Shown here in pieces: positions 1-10,329 of a stretch of DNA of 64,000 bases; the first letter of the stretch is position 1, and every line of letters starts with the position of its first letter. A program made the position numbers and the translations under genes. The notes under the pieces are model-generated. The model did not search any database. It had not been told where the DNA came from and saw nothing but the letters and a program-made list of their open reading frames with translations. Source of the stretch: Pyrocephalus nanus (taxonomy: Eukaryota > Chordata > Aves > Passeriformes > Tyrannidae); NCBI GenBank assembly GCA_038380795.1, contig CM076279.1:1069001-1133000 (forward strand), read 5' to 3'.

Positions 1-91
1 GTGCCAAGGCCCTGGAGATGCACAGAGGCCTCGCCAGCTGCTGCCAACAAACAGAGGCACACAGGCCACGAGGGGCTCGCCCTGTGCCCAC

Positions 92-3000
92 CTGGATGGC
101 CGCGCGCCGCGCCAGGCGCGCCTTCTCCTCTCGGATCTTCCGCCGTTCCTCGTCCTTCCTCTCCTGCAGATCCAGGATATTCCCCTCCTCCATCCTCTGC
201 TGCCTTTCCTTCCAGAGAGGAGGGTCAAAAACGTTAGGGAGAGCTCTTCACCACTCACTTCACTGAGAAGTGGGAGGGGGCACCCACACCTGAGGTCACC
301 CCCCATCCAGGTGTTCCATCCTCCCGACCTGCCCTCTGTGCAGGTTTGGAGCCCTTGGAACAGCTCTGCTTTGGAGCAGCTCATTTCCTTTAAATACTCA
401 GTGCAATTATTATTATTATATCATCTGGGTCTGCAACCACCGAGGAGATGAGCCTTAAAAATAGACTCTCACACGCCAGAGAGACGGAGCTTTTCGTTAT
501 TGGGATAAATAATTGAACAAAGAAACACAAATAGCTGCAGTGCTGTGTCAGTCTAATGAGCCACCTCGTTAGGGATTCATTAGGATGAGCTCAGACAGGG
601 CATTCCCAATCCAGACCATTGGAATTCAAGGAGATTTGTGCTGCTCCTGCCAGCACCTGCCTGCTCCCACATGGGGGGCTGGGGGAACAGAACTGTGTGG
701 TGCTGAGCCCCTGGGCCTGAGTTCCTGCAGGAAGCAAAGCCAGGCTTTCCCTGGACACAGCCAGCACAGCCCTGTGGAGACAGGATCCTCCCTGGCTCTC
801 TGGACCACGGAGGACTGACTTGGATGCAAAGCCAAACCCCGCTCGACTCCCCCAGCCCTGGTCTGGTCACTAAAAGGGACCCAAATTCCCCACTGATGTG
901 GCAAGTGGGACAGGAGTGTTAGAGGGGTCTGGGCTACAGGTCACAGGACAGGACCAACCCCCTTTTGGAAGCCACCAGGACAGGACCCACCTCCCTCTTG
1001 GCGGCCATCAGGCGCCCCAGAGCCGCCGCTGCCGTCCTGTGCCGCTGCGTGTGCCGGCGGTACCAGCGCTGGATGGTGACAGCAGCCAGGTTCACCTGCT
1101 GGATGAACCTGTGGGGACAGGGAGGCAGGGTCAGCACGGCCCCAGGGCCTCCTTGGGCAGCACCGACCCCTCTGGCCACAGCAGAGCAAAGGTGGCTTAT
1201 CCACAGCACCAGGACTTCCGTCCCCTCACCCCCCAAATCAACAAGGCCTTTTCCCAGACTGACTTTGAGGGTGAGAGGAACTGTGCCTTTGATGACACCC
1301 CAAAGCACAGAGCCAAGGCACAGGGAGGGTGAATCAGTTGCTAAGAGGGGCCCTTCACCAGTCTGACGGCCCCCTGCATGAGAACAAGCTCCACTGGAGC
1401 TCCTCACATCGCCTGGCACCGTCCTCCTGCCTCTCCTCTCACCTCTCAGCCTCCTCCTCGGTCACCTCTCTCCTCCTGGGAGTGCTGCTGCTGCTGCTGC
1501 TGCTGTTGTTGTTGCGGGTCATGATGTTGTTGCTGGAGAAATTCTTCTGAGACTTCACGAAGCTGCCGCCGCCGCCTTCGCCGTCCTCGTTCGAGGTGGC
1601 TTTCACGACGTTGCTGGGACAGAAGGGGAAGCTGCTCAGCCCCATCCTGTGCCACCCGGACACACAGCCCTGGGGCCAGCCTGGCACTGAGCCAGGACCC
1701 CACCACACTCACTTGAGGGAACTGGGAGCCTGGTTGGAGCTCTTGGGTGCGGGGCCCTTCTCGGCCGTGGAGTAGTTGTTGTGCACCATGGTGGTGACGC
1801 AGTTGCCCATCGCGCCCTTGTTGCTCCTGGTGTGGAGAGAAGAGGAGCGTCAGGACCAGCCCTCTCCCCTCTCCTGGGTGCTTTCCCAGGGCAGTTCCTC
1901 CCATCCCCAGCCCCAGCAGCCCCTCTCCCACCTGTTGTTGGCAGTGAAGTTGGCAGCCAGCAGCACAGTGGCCTCCTTCCTCCTCATGCCCGGGGGTGGC
2001 TCCAGGCCGTGGGAGCCGGAGGGGCCTGGGAATGCCCGGGGCTGGTCATCCTGCCATGGAATCAGTGGGAATTAGTGCCAGCAAGCACCAAACCCACCTC
2101 CTCAAACACCCCCAGGAGCACAGAGCCAACCAAGCCCACCCGCCCCCTGAGCCCGCTGTCCTCACCAGGATGTTCCACGTGGTTTTCTTTTCCGGGGAAG
2201 TTTTGCTCAGACTTGCCAGTTTCTTTCTTCCTCCTGTGCCGCTCTCAAAGAAGGCCAGGAATTCTCCTGTCTGCTCCGAGCTTTAGTCAGACCCAGGGAA
2301 GGCAGAGAGGAGAGAACAGGGGTTTGGGATAACTCACAGCCACAGGACACACTCTGACTGTGCAGGGCACTCAGATGAACTCCAGTGTGACAAGGGGAAG
2401 AAAAAGGGCTGGAGAATCCTTACATGGCCAAACATATCTGTGAACAACTCATTTTTACACAGAGGTTTGGGCTCCAGGTGCAGTGATAGGGATGAGCACA
2501 GACCAAACAGGAGAATAGAAAATCCCAATTCAGAAGGCACTGAGGATAGATGGAAAACTTTTGTCTCCTCATACAGCCTGGAGAATCCATGAGGGGCTGT
2601 TGGAATAGAACACTCCCGTCCCTTGGAATTAATGGAGTGGCTTTTGTGACAGACACAGAAACACAATTTCCCAAAATAGAAATCCTATCCTGTGAGGGTG
2701 GGCAGGCCCTGGCACAGGTTGTCCAGAGAAGCTGTGGCTGCCCCAATCCTGGAAGTGTCCAAGGCCAGGTTGGACGGGGCTTGGAGCAACCTGGGCTGGT
2801 GGAAGGTGTCCCTGCCCATGGCACTGGGTGGGACTGGATGAGCTTTAAGGTCCCTTCCAACCCAAACCATTCCATGATTCTATGAAATCCTAAACGAGGG
2901 ACCTCCCTTCCAAAAAACCAACCAAATAAAGCCCAGACCTCGGTTTTCCAAAGCCAGGTTTAGGGGGCCTTGGATGTGCACGATGGAGCTCCATGCACAT

Positions 3001-4020
3001 TTTGGAAAGGCTCTGGCTCCCCCACAGACCCAGGGAGGTCACACACCCTGGGACAGACAGACACACATCCCTGGCTGGGCTGTACCTGTGCGTGCTGTTC
3101 ACCCGCTGGTTGACCTGGGTGGTGCTGTTGGACCTGCGCAGGTTGTTCATCGCCCGGGATCCCGCATCCTCCTGCGGAGCACAGGGAGCGATGCAGCAGC
3201 CACGCTCAGGAGCAGCATGGCCAGGCTCCCTGGCAAGTCAGGCAGCCCAAAATAGGCAGTGGTGTTCCCCTCACCCCCCTCACACAGCCTGGACACGGAG
3301 CTCCCGCTCTCCCAGGGCTGCCAAGCTCTCCTTGAGGAGCGGGCAATGACACCTCGCTCCGGCGCTGCTGAGCCAGCAGGAACACATTCCTTAGCACAAG
3401 CTCCCAGGAACGAGGGCACGGGAATGCTGCCAAGGGATTACTCAGCACAGAGCGCAGACTCCTCGCTGCTGGAGCCCCACAGAGCCCAGCAAGTACCTGG
3501 GGCTCGTTCCCTCTGTGGAAACCCCGCTCAGCGAGGCCCCGGCACAGCAGGAACAGGGTGCTCAGCGAGGGGCAGGGTGGGCCTGAAATCCCAGCAGGAG
3601 ATTGCAAGAATCGAGGAGTTTCCAGTTTGAAACTGGTGCGGGAAGGCAAAGAGAAGGGAAGGGAAAACGGGGCAGCCTGATGCTCCCTGGTTGCTTTTCT
3701 GCCTGTTGGAAAGCCCCGCACACAGACCACGAGCAGCGATCACACCAGAGCCGGGTGGGTGGTGGGGGAACCACACCGAGAGACATCCCACATCCCAGGC
3801 ACAGCCTCCCTGCCCCTGGCACGGGGTGGGATGAAGCGCTGGGGCTCACCAGAGCGTTCCTCTTGGGTTTGCCATCAGTGGTGACGGACACGGAGCGCGC
3901 CACGAGCCTGGCGGGGGAGGCGCTGCCGGGGCGGCGCGACAGCGGGGCCGGCAGTCCCGTCAGCACCAGGTCGGTGACACCGGAGCCCTGCATGGAGGAG
4001 CAGCTGCGGGTGCTCTTCAT
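92..4020 (-). CDS. CEP131: CEP131, N-terminal part (8 coding exons; runs off the left edge)
   Basis: Centrosomal protein 131 (AZI1) is a centriolar-satellite and ciliary protein needed for cilium formation. The ATG is at 4020-4018. Coding exons, in transcript order, are 4020-3850, 3171-3086, 2280-2166, 2050-1932, 1826-1713, 1613-1443, 1108-991 and 208-92. All have AG/GT borders and the phases join without a break to give 337 codons. Recognisable blocks against human CEP131 as recalled are the start (LTGLPAPLSRRPGSA), MNNLRRSNSTTQV, NFTANNR, GNCVTTMVHN, RREVTEEEAER, an IQ motif (AAVTIQRWYRR, about residue 270) and REEKARLARRAAIQ at the left edge. The long C-terminal coiled coil lies outside the window. 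The splice acceptor at 4041-4042 leaves 20 nt of 5' UTR in the first coding exon, so at least one upstream non-coding exon exists. The family assignment is firm; single exon borders are predictions. Confidence 0.95.
991..1108 (-). other. CEP131: CEP131 exon encoding the IQ calmodulin-type motif
   Basis: This exon opens with FIQQVNLAAVTIQRWYRR and ends with LMAAKRE. The IQxxxR core is intact, as in human CEP131. It joins the exon at 208-92 in phase 0. The donor at 990-989 reads GAG followed by GTGGGT on the minus strand. Confidence 0.9.
1443..1613 (-). other. CEP131: CEP131 exon with Asn/Ser homopolymer run
   Basis: The exon encodes NVVKATSNEDGEGGGGSFV, then SSNNIMTRNNN, a run of seven serines and TPRRREVTEEEAER. 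The serine/asparagine run comes from an AGC/AAC trinucleotide stretch (about 1483-1517). In human CEP131, as I recall it, the same place reads RNNTGGSTGLPRRKE, so the homopolymer is a local expansion in an otherwise conserved segment. Confidence 0.85.
2695..2886 (+). mobile_element. CR1 LINE, 3'-end fragment (CEP131 intron)
   Basis: About 190 bp match the 3' end of an avian CR1 non-LTR retrotransposon: GCAGGCCCTGGCACAGGTTG near the start, then TGGAAGTGTCCAAGGCCAGG, GGTGTCCCTGCCCATGGCAC, ATGAGCTTTAAGGTCCCTTC and the terminal CATGATTCTATGA repeat. It is 5'-truncated with no coding part, as is usual for CR1. It lies antisense to CEP131 between the exons at 3086 and 2280. It is the best single indication that the genome is avian. 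Confidence 0.93.
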
Positions 4021-4608
4021 GCTGGATCAGAGGAGGGGCCCTGCAAGCACAGAGAGAGGATGAAGGCACAGAGCATGCAGGGGCTGCAGCTCCCGCAAAC
4101 ACCGGCACACTGAGCTGGAACCGCTCCCAGCCGGGACAGGACACCTTCCTGTCAAACAACCCCTGGCACGGGCCTGGAGAGGCTCCAGGTGAACCCCTCA
4201 GTGCCTTCACCCCACACTCCCACTGTCCCATGTCCTGCTGACCCGTTTATGGGCCAGGATCCCAGCACAGGACAACGGGAGAGAAGAAAAGCCCCAGTCC
4301 CCATCCGGGCTCCTCCACCCCACACAGACCGGGGCTGCCAGGGGAGCACATGGGGAGTTCAGCCCAACCTGCACCAGGCAGAGACACTGAGGAACCACCT
4401 GGGCAGCTCCCAGTGATCCTCCCCCCACCGAGCGCTCCCAATCCCTGCCAATCCCTTCAGAAGTGCCCATGCCCTCCAGGGGGGCACAGGGAGGGCTGAG
4501 CCCCCTCCCAGCTCGGGAGGCAGCACATCCCCTCCTCTTCTCCTCTACATCCCTCAGCCCCAGAGCTGAGCCAGAAGCTGCCACTGTTCCAGGCAAACAC
4601 CACATCAC

Positions 4609-4628
4609 TTTATTTATTTGTATTTATT
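4609..4628 (-). terminator. Cluster of three minus-strand AATAAA hexamers
   Basis: TTTATT occurs at 4609-4614, 4613-4618 and 4623-4628, giving three AATAAA on the minus strand, followed in that direction by GTGATGTGGTGTTTG, a GU-rich element. It looks like a genuine cleavage site, but no minus-strand gene ending here is recognised. Confidence 0.5.
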
Positions 4629-5539
4629 ACCCAAACTGCCCCCAAACTCTAAACCCCCCCTCCTGGCAGCTCCGGATTTCCCCCCTCCAGGCTCCACCAC
4701 AGCCCTTGGCAATGCCTCGGGTTCCACAACACAGGGAAACAAACGGCTCTCATGGAAACCACCGGGCTCATAGGGGGAAAACAGGGCTCAGGCCCAGAGC
4801 CCAGGCCCAGCACACCCACCCAGAGCCCCCTGGGCTCCCAGCCCAGACCCCCAAGCCCCTGAGGCCCAAACTCCTCAGGCCTGAAGACCCAGGCCCCACA
4901 CGGCCCCCACTCAGGACCCAGGTGCAAGCCCTGGTCCCTAAGTTCCCAAATCTCGATCCCCTCAGGATCACCTTTGTCCCAAGCCCAGGCCTCTCAGCTC
5001 CCTGACCTCCCCTAGATCCCCCACTCCCAAGGCCCAGGGCCCCCCAGGAGCCCATCCCAGCTCACAGAGTCCAAGTCCAAGCTTCCAATAGATCCAAACC
5101 CCCTGGGACACCCGAGGCCTGGACCGTTCCCTGGGATTCCAGAACACCCAGCCCCAGCCCCCCATGGCTTCCCCTTCCACCCCTCCCAGGAGCCCACAGG
5201 ACACGCAGCCCCAAAGCCCCAGACCACCAAGAGACCCCCAAATTCCAAGTCCCCAAACTCCGAGCCCCCGCGGGCCCCAGACCCCTCCAGGACGCTCCAA
5301 CTCCCAACCCCTCAGACCCCAGTCCAGGCCCGCATCCCTCCAAGCCCCCCAGCCCCATCCCGACACGCCGACAGGGATGGGCTACACGCACCCACAGGCG
5401 GACGAGCCCCGCGGGGCCGATGTACAGGGCGAGGCCGGGGATGAGGCCGGGGGTCAGGCCGGGGATGAGGCCGGGGGTCAGGCCGAGGCCGGGGCCGTGT
5501 CCCTGTCCCTGTCCCGACCCCCGCGGGTCCCCAGGGCCG

Positions 5540-5780
5540 CCATTAACCCCCAGCCCCTCACCCACGGCGGTGTCCGGCCACGCCCACGGGGCGGAACCTC
5601 CAGCCAGCGACCAATGGGGAGGGAGCAGAGGGGCGGAGAAAGAGACTTGATTGGCTGAGGTGGGGAAGGGGGCGGGAGACTAGGGATGGGCGGGGCTCGC
5701 GAAGGGGTGGGGCTTGGGGAATGAGCCAATGAGAGGAGAGGAGGGTGGGGTGCAGGTAAGGGAGCGAGGTCTTGCAGAGG
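5540..5780 (-). promoter_or_regulatory. CEP131: Probable CEP131 CpG-island promoter
   Basis: This CpG- and GC-box-rich segment has CCAAT boxes (GACCAATGGG near 5609, the reverse form GATTGGC near 5649 and GCCAATGAG near 5723) and several GGGCGG boxes. An AATGGCGGC, resembling a YY1 initiator element, reads on the minus strand near 5540. It is upstream of the first CEP131 coding exon, in the right orientation. The transcription start is inferred, not shown. Confidence 0.6.
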
Positions 5781-6086
5781 GCGGGGCTTGACCCACGTGG
5801 GCGGGGGTACAGTGATGGGGTTACTGGGGGGGAAATGGGGACACTGGGGGGCTCTGGGAGCCGGGGGGAGAGGGGGAAGTCATGGGGCTACTGGGGGGGC
5901 CATTCCGAGAGCTGTGGGGCTACTGGGGGAATGTGGGGCAAGGAGGATGCTGGATACCCTGTGGGGAGCTGTGGGGATTCCTGGGGGGCTGTGGGGCAGG
6001 GAGGGCCCTTGGGGAGGAGGGAGCCAAGGGCAAGGCTCCAGCAGAGGCGCAGGAAGAAATCACACACTGCCAGACCCGAGGGCGGG

Positions 6087-6092
6087 TTTATT
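6087..6092 (-). terminator. TEPSIN: TEPSIN poly(A) signal
   Basis: TTTATT on the plus strand is AATAAA on the minus strand. It lies about 355 nt after the TEPSIN stop and is the first canonical hexamer downstream, so it probably ends the 3' UTR. Confidence 0.75.
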
Positions 6093-6446
6093 GGTGGGTC
6101 CCGGCCCCACGGGGACGGCACCTTCTCCCACCTCAGCCCCACAGAGCCTGGGCTGGAGCTGGGGCCGGGAAGGAGCACCCCATGGCCATGCCAGGGTACC
6201 CAGAGCACCAACAGCTCAGCCCCAGGGGGTCCTGAGCTCCTCTCCAACCCAGAGGAGAGAGAGGTGCCATGGCCAGGCCCCTCTGCCCACCCTGAACATC
6301 AGGGACAGGGCCATTGTCACCTGATGGAAGCCCCGTGTCCCCCCAAGGGACCCTTTCACACCCCATGTCCCCCTGAGGGACCAGGACACCACAGGCCCCG
6401 CAGGGAGGGGGGCTCAGCCCCCGCTGCCCCCGGGACCCCACAGCAG

Positions 6447-6950
6447 CTACATGTTGAGGAAGGCGAAGGCCGAGGGCTGCCGGGAGCCCTCCATGTCCAT
6501 CCCCGTGTCCATCCCCGTGTCCATCTCCGTGTCCGTCCCCGTGTCCGTCCCCGTGTCCGTCCCCGTGTCCCGGGGCTGGGGCAGCGTCCGTGGCTGTGCC
6601 AGTGGCGACTCCGGCCGGATCACGGCCCCAGGCCGGGCCACCAGCTCCATCCCAGCGAACAGGGACAGCCCCGGGGCTGCCGTGTGCCCCTCCAGCCCGA
6701 TCCCCCGACCCTGCTGGCAGGGACACGGAGGCACCGCAGCCCCGGGGGGCTCCGCTCCCGCCCCCAGCTCCTCTCCGGGGGCAGGGGGGGCCCCGGGGGG
6801 TGGGCTCAGCGGGGTCAGGATGCTCTCGCCGGCCAGGGCCGGGCAGTCCATCAGCAGGTCCCCGGCTGAGCCTGCCGGGGGGGTTGGGGAGGGGCGCAGG
6901 GCCCTCGGGGAGGGCTGGGCCCGGCACAGGGCCTCGAACTGCCGAAGCAT
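6447..6950 (-). other. TEPSIN: TEPSIN last coding exon: AP-4 binding tail
   Basis: 168 codons including the stop. SLFAGMELV fits the motif reported to bind the AP-4 beta4 appendage ([GS]LFxG[ML]x[LV]), and SAFAFLN, two residues before the end, fits the epsilon-appendage motif (S[AV]F[SA]FLN). About 55 residues separate them, roughly half from the DTGT/MDTG repeat. The rest is Pro/Ala/Gly-rich and poorly conserved. Confidence 0.92.
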
Positions 6951-9900
6951 CTGCGGGAGGGGCAGGAGGGGCCAGGTGAGAGAGGCAGTGGGACACAGGC
7001 CCGGCCACCCTGTTCCCAGGCAGAGGGACTCTCCCCAGTGTCCCCTGGCAGGGAGCATCACCCCACCCGGGCTCCCTTCTCCCGGGAGAGGCCACCAATC
7101 CCCCCGCTCTGGGACACACATGGAGCCATCCCCAAGAGCTGTGTGTCTCCTGGAGTGGGAAGCCGGTTTCAGGAGCCCCCCTGCTCTGGGATTGGGTACA
7201 GGGATGTCCCCAGAGTCACCTTGGTTGCCCGGTTGGCCACAGGCCCGGGGCTGCCTTGGCTGAGCTGCTGCAGGTGCTGCCGGGTGACGGCGAAGATCTG
7301 CTCCGGAGAGAGCAGGTCAGAACAGCCGAGGGCGGACAGGGCGGACATGGATCTCTGTGGGAAAGGGGATCGTGGCTGAGCTGGGCAGCCCCCAGAGCCC
7401 CCAGCCCCCCAGGGGGGACAGCCCGTGCTCACCATGCGGACGCTGTCGCTGGGATCCTCCAGAGCCCGGCCCAGCAGCTCCAGCACCACCTCACAGTTCA
7501 GGAGCCCACACCTGGACAGGGAGGGAGGTCATAACCACCCACAGCCCCTCCTCACCCCTCCCCACCGCGGGGATCCAGGCCCAGGCAGGGGGGTGGGAAG
7601 GGCTCAGGGTGCCCCCAGAAGCCCCCAGCTCCAACACTTACTCCTTGAGGAAGTGCTGAGCCTCCTCCCTGGTGAGGAAGACCCTGGCCCCGCGCGTCAG
7701 CCCCGACACCAGGCTCACCTCCCGCCGGCAGTCACCGGGGCTGTCAGCGTCCACCCTGCTGGGCACACGCCTGCTGGGCACAGGGGACACCTGCTCCCCC
7801 CTCCTGGGGTCCGGCACAGACCCAGCACCCCCCAAGAGCCAGGGACCCCCCACCCCTGAGCAGTTCTGCACACCCAAGGCTGGGAGGCCAAATATTCCAG
7901 GAGGAACAGCCGGCAGCACCAGGGCAGCGTTCCTGGGGATGCCCATCACACAGTGCCAGGGGCAGGGGAGCCCCCAGCCCCTCTCACCTGTCGGCACTGT
8001 GGCTCAGCTCCCGGCTGGCCCCGGAGCGGCTGTCGCTGCCGGATTTGCTGCCCGAGTCCGAGGCGCGGCTCCGCTCGTGTCCCTGCGAGGATTCCCGGGA
8101 GCTGTGCCCGCTGTCCGCCTCCTCCCAGCCGCCCCCGGCCAGCCCGGGCTGGTGGCTCACTGCGGGGACAGCAGTGCTGAGCCGGGGTCCCCGAGCCCTC
8201 CAGGGTGGGTGGGGACCCCCTGGCAGGACCCACCTCGGGACCCACAGGTGGTGGGGGGCGGCGGGGGCAGCGGGGCCGGGCTGCCGGTGGGGGAGGGGGC
8301 TCGGACGGGCTCGTAGGTGTCCTCAGGGAGGTCCCCCTGGGGCTGCCGGGGCCCCCCCGGCGCCGGGAGCACGGCCTGGGCCACGGCCTCGGCCGCTCGC
8401 TGGAGGCTGCTCAGCAGGGCCTCCCCGGTGGAAGCTGCAGAGAGAGGGGGGTGAGAGAATCCCGGGCTGTCAGGCTGGGGGAGCAGGGTGAGGAAACGCC
8501 AGGAGCTCTGGGGACAGGGCACAGAGTGCCCCCCAGGGCCCTGGCACAGCTCCAGGCAGGGCAGGGCCCGGGCAGGACTCACCGGGGCCGCTTCTGTCAC
8601 CGCTGAAGCCGAAGCCCTGCAGGGACCCGCAGGAGGTGGGGCTGGAGCCCATCCCTGGGGACACACAGGGGACACTCAGCACTCGGGGTCCCCCCTGGCT
8701 GAGGCTCCCCGGGATGCTGGGGGGCTGCACTCACCGGCAGGGGCCCGGGTGGGCAGTGCCAGGGGCTGCGGCAGCGGCGCATCCGAGAAGAGAACGCTGG
8801 CCAGGTCCTGGGGGATTGGCAGAGGGAGGGAGGGAGGAGTGTGGGCAGCGCTGGGGACCCCCGGGGGGGGGCTGGGGCTGCCCTGCCCCCCCAGCACCCA
8901 CCTGTGCAGCCGCCCGCACCTTCTGGTTGAGGCTGTTCCCGTGCAGGGGGTCGGGGGGCCCGGAGAACACTGCGGACACAGTGGGGGAGGGATGGGGGAT
9001 GGACCCTGCTGCTGGTGCAGCCCCCGCAGCAGGAGCCCCCCAGGGTGTCCAGCCCTGCGTGAGGCCGTGCCCCCCACCCCCTGTCCCCAGCCCAGCCCGT
9101 TACCCGCAGCCTCGCGGATGAACCCCGCGTTCCTCTTCAGCTGCAGCACGAACTGGGGGGAGCCCTGGGAGCAGGTGTGCAGCAGGATCTTCAGCACCTG
9201 GCCCGGGGCACAAGGCCAGGTCAGGGGTGCCCCCCAGTCCCCCGAAGGGGGGCTGGTCCAGCCCATCACCTGCCGGTGCCCCCGGCACGGACCCACCTTC
9301 AGCTTGACGTGGCAGGAGCTGCTCTGCAGCCGTGTGAGCAGGTGCTCCAGCAGGCACTGGCTGCTCCCCGGGGACTCGTGGGAGATCTCTGCGGGGATGT
9401 TAGGGATCCTGCGGCCCCCAGCCGCGATCAGGGAACATCGGCAGCCCCCGCAATGCCAGGAATTCACCCCCTCCTTGGAATCCCAGCCTGGGCCCGCAGC
9501 ACTGTGGCTGCCCCCACACAGCCCCCCAGGCCTCCTGTGCCCACCACGGCCTGGGGCAACCTCGGGACCCCCCACCCAATGCCCAGGGACCCCCCACCTG
9601 CCCCAGGGATCCTCAGGTCCTCCTGGGACCAGCCCCAGCCCCCCGAAGGATACTGGCGATCTCCTCGAACAGGTACCCAGGGCAGGGAGTGTCGTCGTCG
9701 GCCGTGCCCCGCAGCAGCACCGGCAGCTACGGGAGGAGAGGGCGATGTGAGAGGGGCCAGGCCCGACCCCGGGGAGGGCTGGACTCCGGCCCCGGCTGAG
9801 GCTCCGAGGCAGGCCCGGCCCCGCCAGGGCTGAGTGAGGCCGCTGTAGAAGCGAGACGGGGGTGCGCGGCGATGACGTCACTCGTGTGGAATGACGTCAC

Positions 9901-9985
9901 GGCCCGGGCAGCCCCCCCGAGCCCCAAATCCCTCCGTTCTTACCCGGCTCAGGAAACTCAGCCGGTCCCGCAGCGGCGCCGCCAT
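6447..9985 (-). CDS. TEPSIN: TEPSIN, AP-4 complex accessory protein (complete, 13 coding exons)
   Basis: Tepsin (ENTHD2) is an epsin-like accessory subunit of AP-4 vesicles at the trans-Golgi network. Coding exons are 9985-9944, 9726-9654, 9388-9297, 9197-9104, 8969-8902, 8807-8735, 8654-8583, 8434-8234, 8159-7988, 7755-7642, 7511-7433, 7354-7220 and 6950-6447. They join in phase to 572 aa plus a TAG at 6449-6447; the human protein is about 525 aa. The first five exons give the ENTH domain (MAAPLRDRLSFLSR, GYLFEEIAKISHESPGSSQ, DPLHGNSLNQKVRAAAQ). A serine-rich linker follows, then a VHS-like domain (LTREEAQHFLKECGLLNCE through SPGPVANRATK), and a tail with the two AP-4 motifs SLFAGMELV and SAFAFLN. 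It shares a promoter with NDUFAF8. The tail contains a 12-bp coding minisatellite. Confidence 0.96.
6491..6572 (-). repeat. TEPSIN: 12-bp coding minisatellite in TEPSIN
   Basis: About seven tandem copies, on the plus strand, of a 12-bp unit close to GTCCGTCCCCGT or GTCCATCCCCGT. On the coding strand the unit is in frame and gives alternating DTGT and DTGM tetrapeptides. It sits between the two AP-4 motifs. Confidence 0.9.
9873..9899. promoter_or_regulatory. Pair of palindromic cAMP-response elements (TGACGTCA x2)
   Basis: Full palindromic CREs occupy 9873-9880 and 9892-9899, 19 bp start to start (about two helical turns). They lie in TEPSIN intron 1, about 90-110 bp inside the ATG and beside the bidirectional TEPSIN/NDUFAF8 promoter. 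CREB/ATF proteins bind this octamer; any role here is inferred from position. Confidence 0.85.
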
Positions 9986-10329
9986 GACAGTGCCCGCCCC
10001 GCCCCGCCCGGCCCCGCGGCGGCGTCACGGCCACGCCTCCCGGAACCTCCCGCCAACCAATGAGAAGGAGAGACACTCCTGCACGACCAATCAGCAGCTG
10101 AGGAGGGCGGGGTTCCGAGCGGAACGGGGCGAATAGAGTTGACGCCAGCGGGAGACGGGAAGTAAACAACGGGCATTTTCACCAATCAGAGGGACCAACC
10201 ACCAGAGAGACCAATCAGAAGGGGTTAGGACGGGGACGTTAATACCCAATGGGAGAACGCGGCGGTTTGACGGGCGGGTTGGGCAGCCAATGGCGGCCGG
10301 GCTGTCATGGCGGCGCCCATGCGGTGAGG
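9986..10329. promoter_or_regulatory. Bidirectional TEPSIN / NDUFAF8 promoter with six CCAAT boxes
   Basis: 344 bp separate the divergent start codons. Six CCAAT pentamers are all on the plus strand, at 10057-10061, 10087-10091, 10182-10186, 10211-10215, 10246-10250 and 10287-10291. Several sit in the strong NF-Y context CCAATCAG. A forkhead-like GTAAACAA occurs near 10162, and an AATGGCGGC YY1-like element overlaps the last CCAAT box. No TATA box was seen. The arrangement is typical of a housekeeping divergent promoter. Confidence 0.85.

Larger units (their letters stand above)
4041..6086. other. CEP131-TEPSIN spacer
   Basis: There is no recognisable coding gene here. 4041-4600 is unremarkable CEP131 5' intron or leader sequence. 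4609-4628 carries three minus-strand AATAAA hexamers. 4780-5350 is a low-complexity, C-rich-on-plus stretch whose open frames are glycine-rich translations without family resemblance. 5425-5490 has a 24-bp direct repeat. 5540-5780 looks like a promoter. 5800-6060 is G-rich (CTGGGGGG-type runs). The non-coding first exon of CEP131 probably begins in the promoter block, but its borders could not be fixed. Confidence 0.6.

Noticed and set aside
5062..5565. 167-codon Gly/Leu-rich minus-strand frame with a GLTPGLIPGL repeat
   Set aside because: The repeat comes from a 24-bp direct repeat in a CpG-rich promoter and the remainder is low-complexity glycine. No family was recognised. I kept only the poly(A)-like cluster as an observation.
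5772..6869. 365-codon plus-strand frame antisense to TEPSIN
   Set aside because: It is antisense to the well-supported TEPSIN last exon and 3' UTR, and includes the mirrored 12-bp repeat (VHPRVHPRV-type text).
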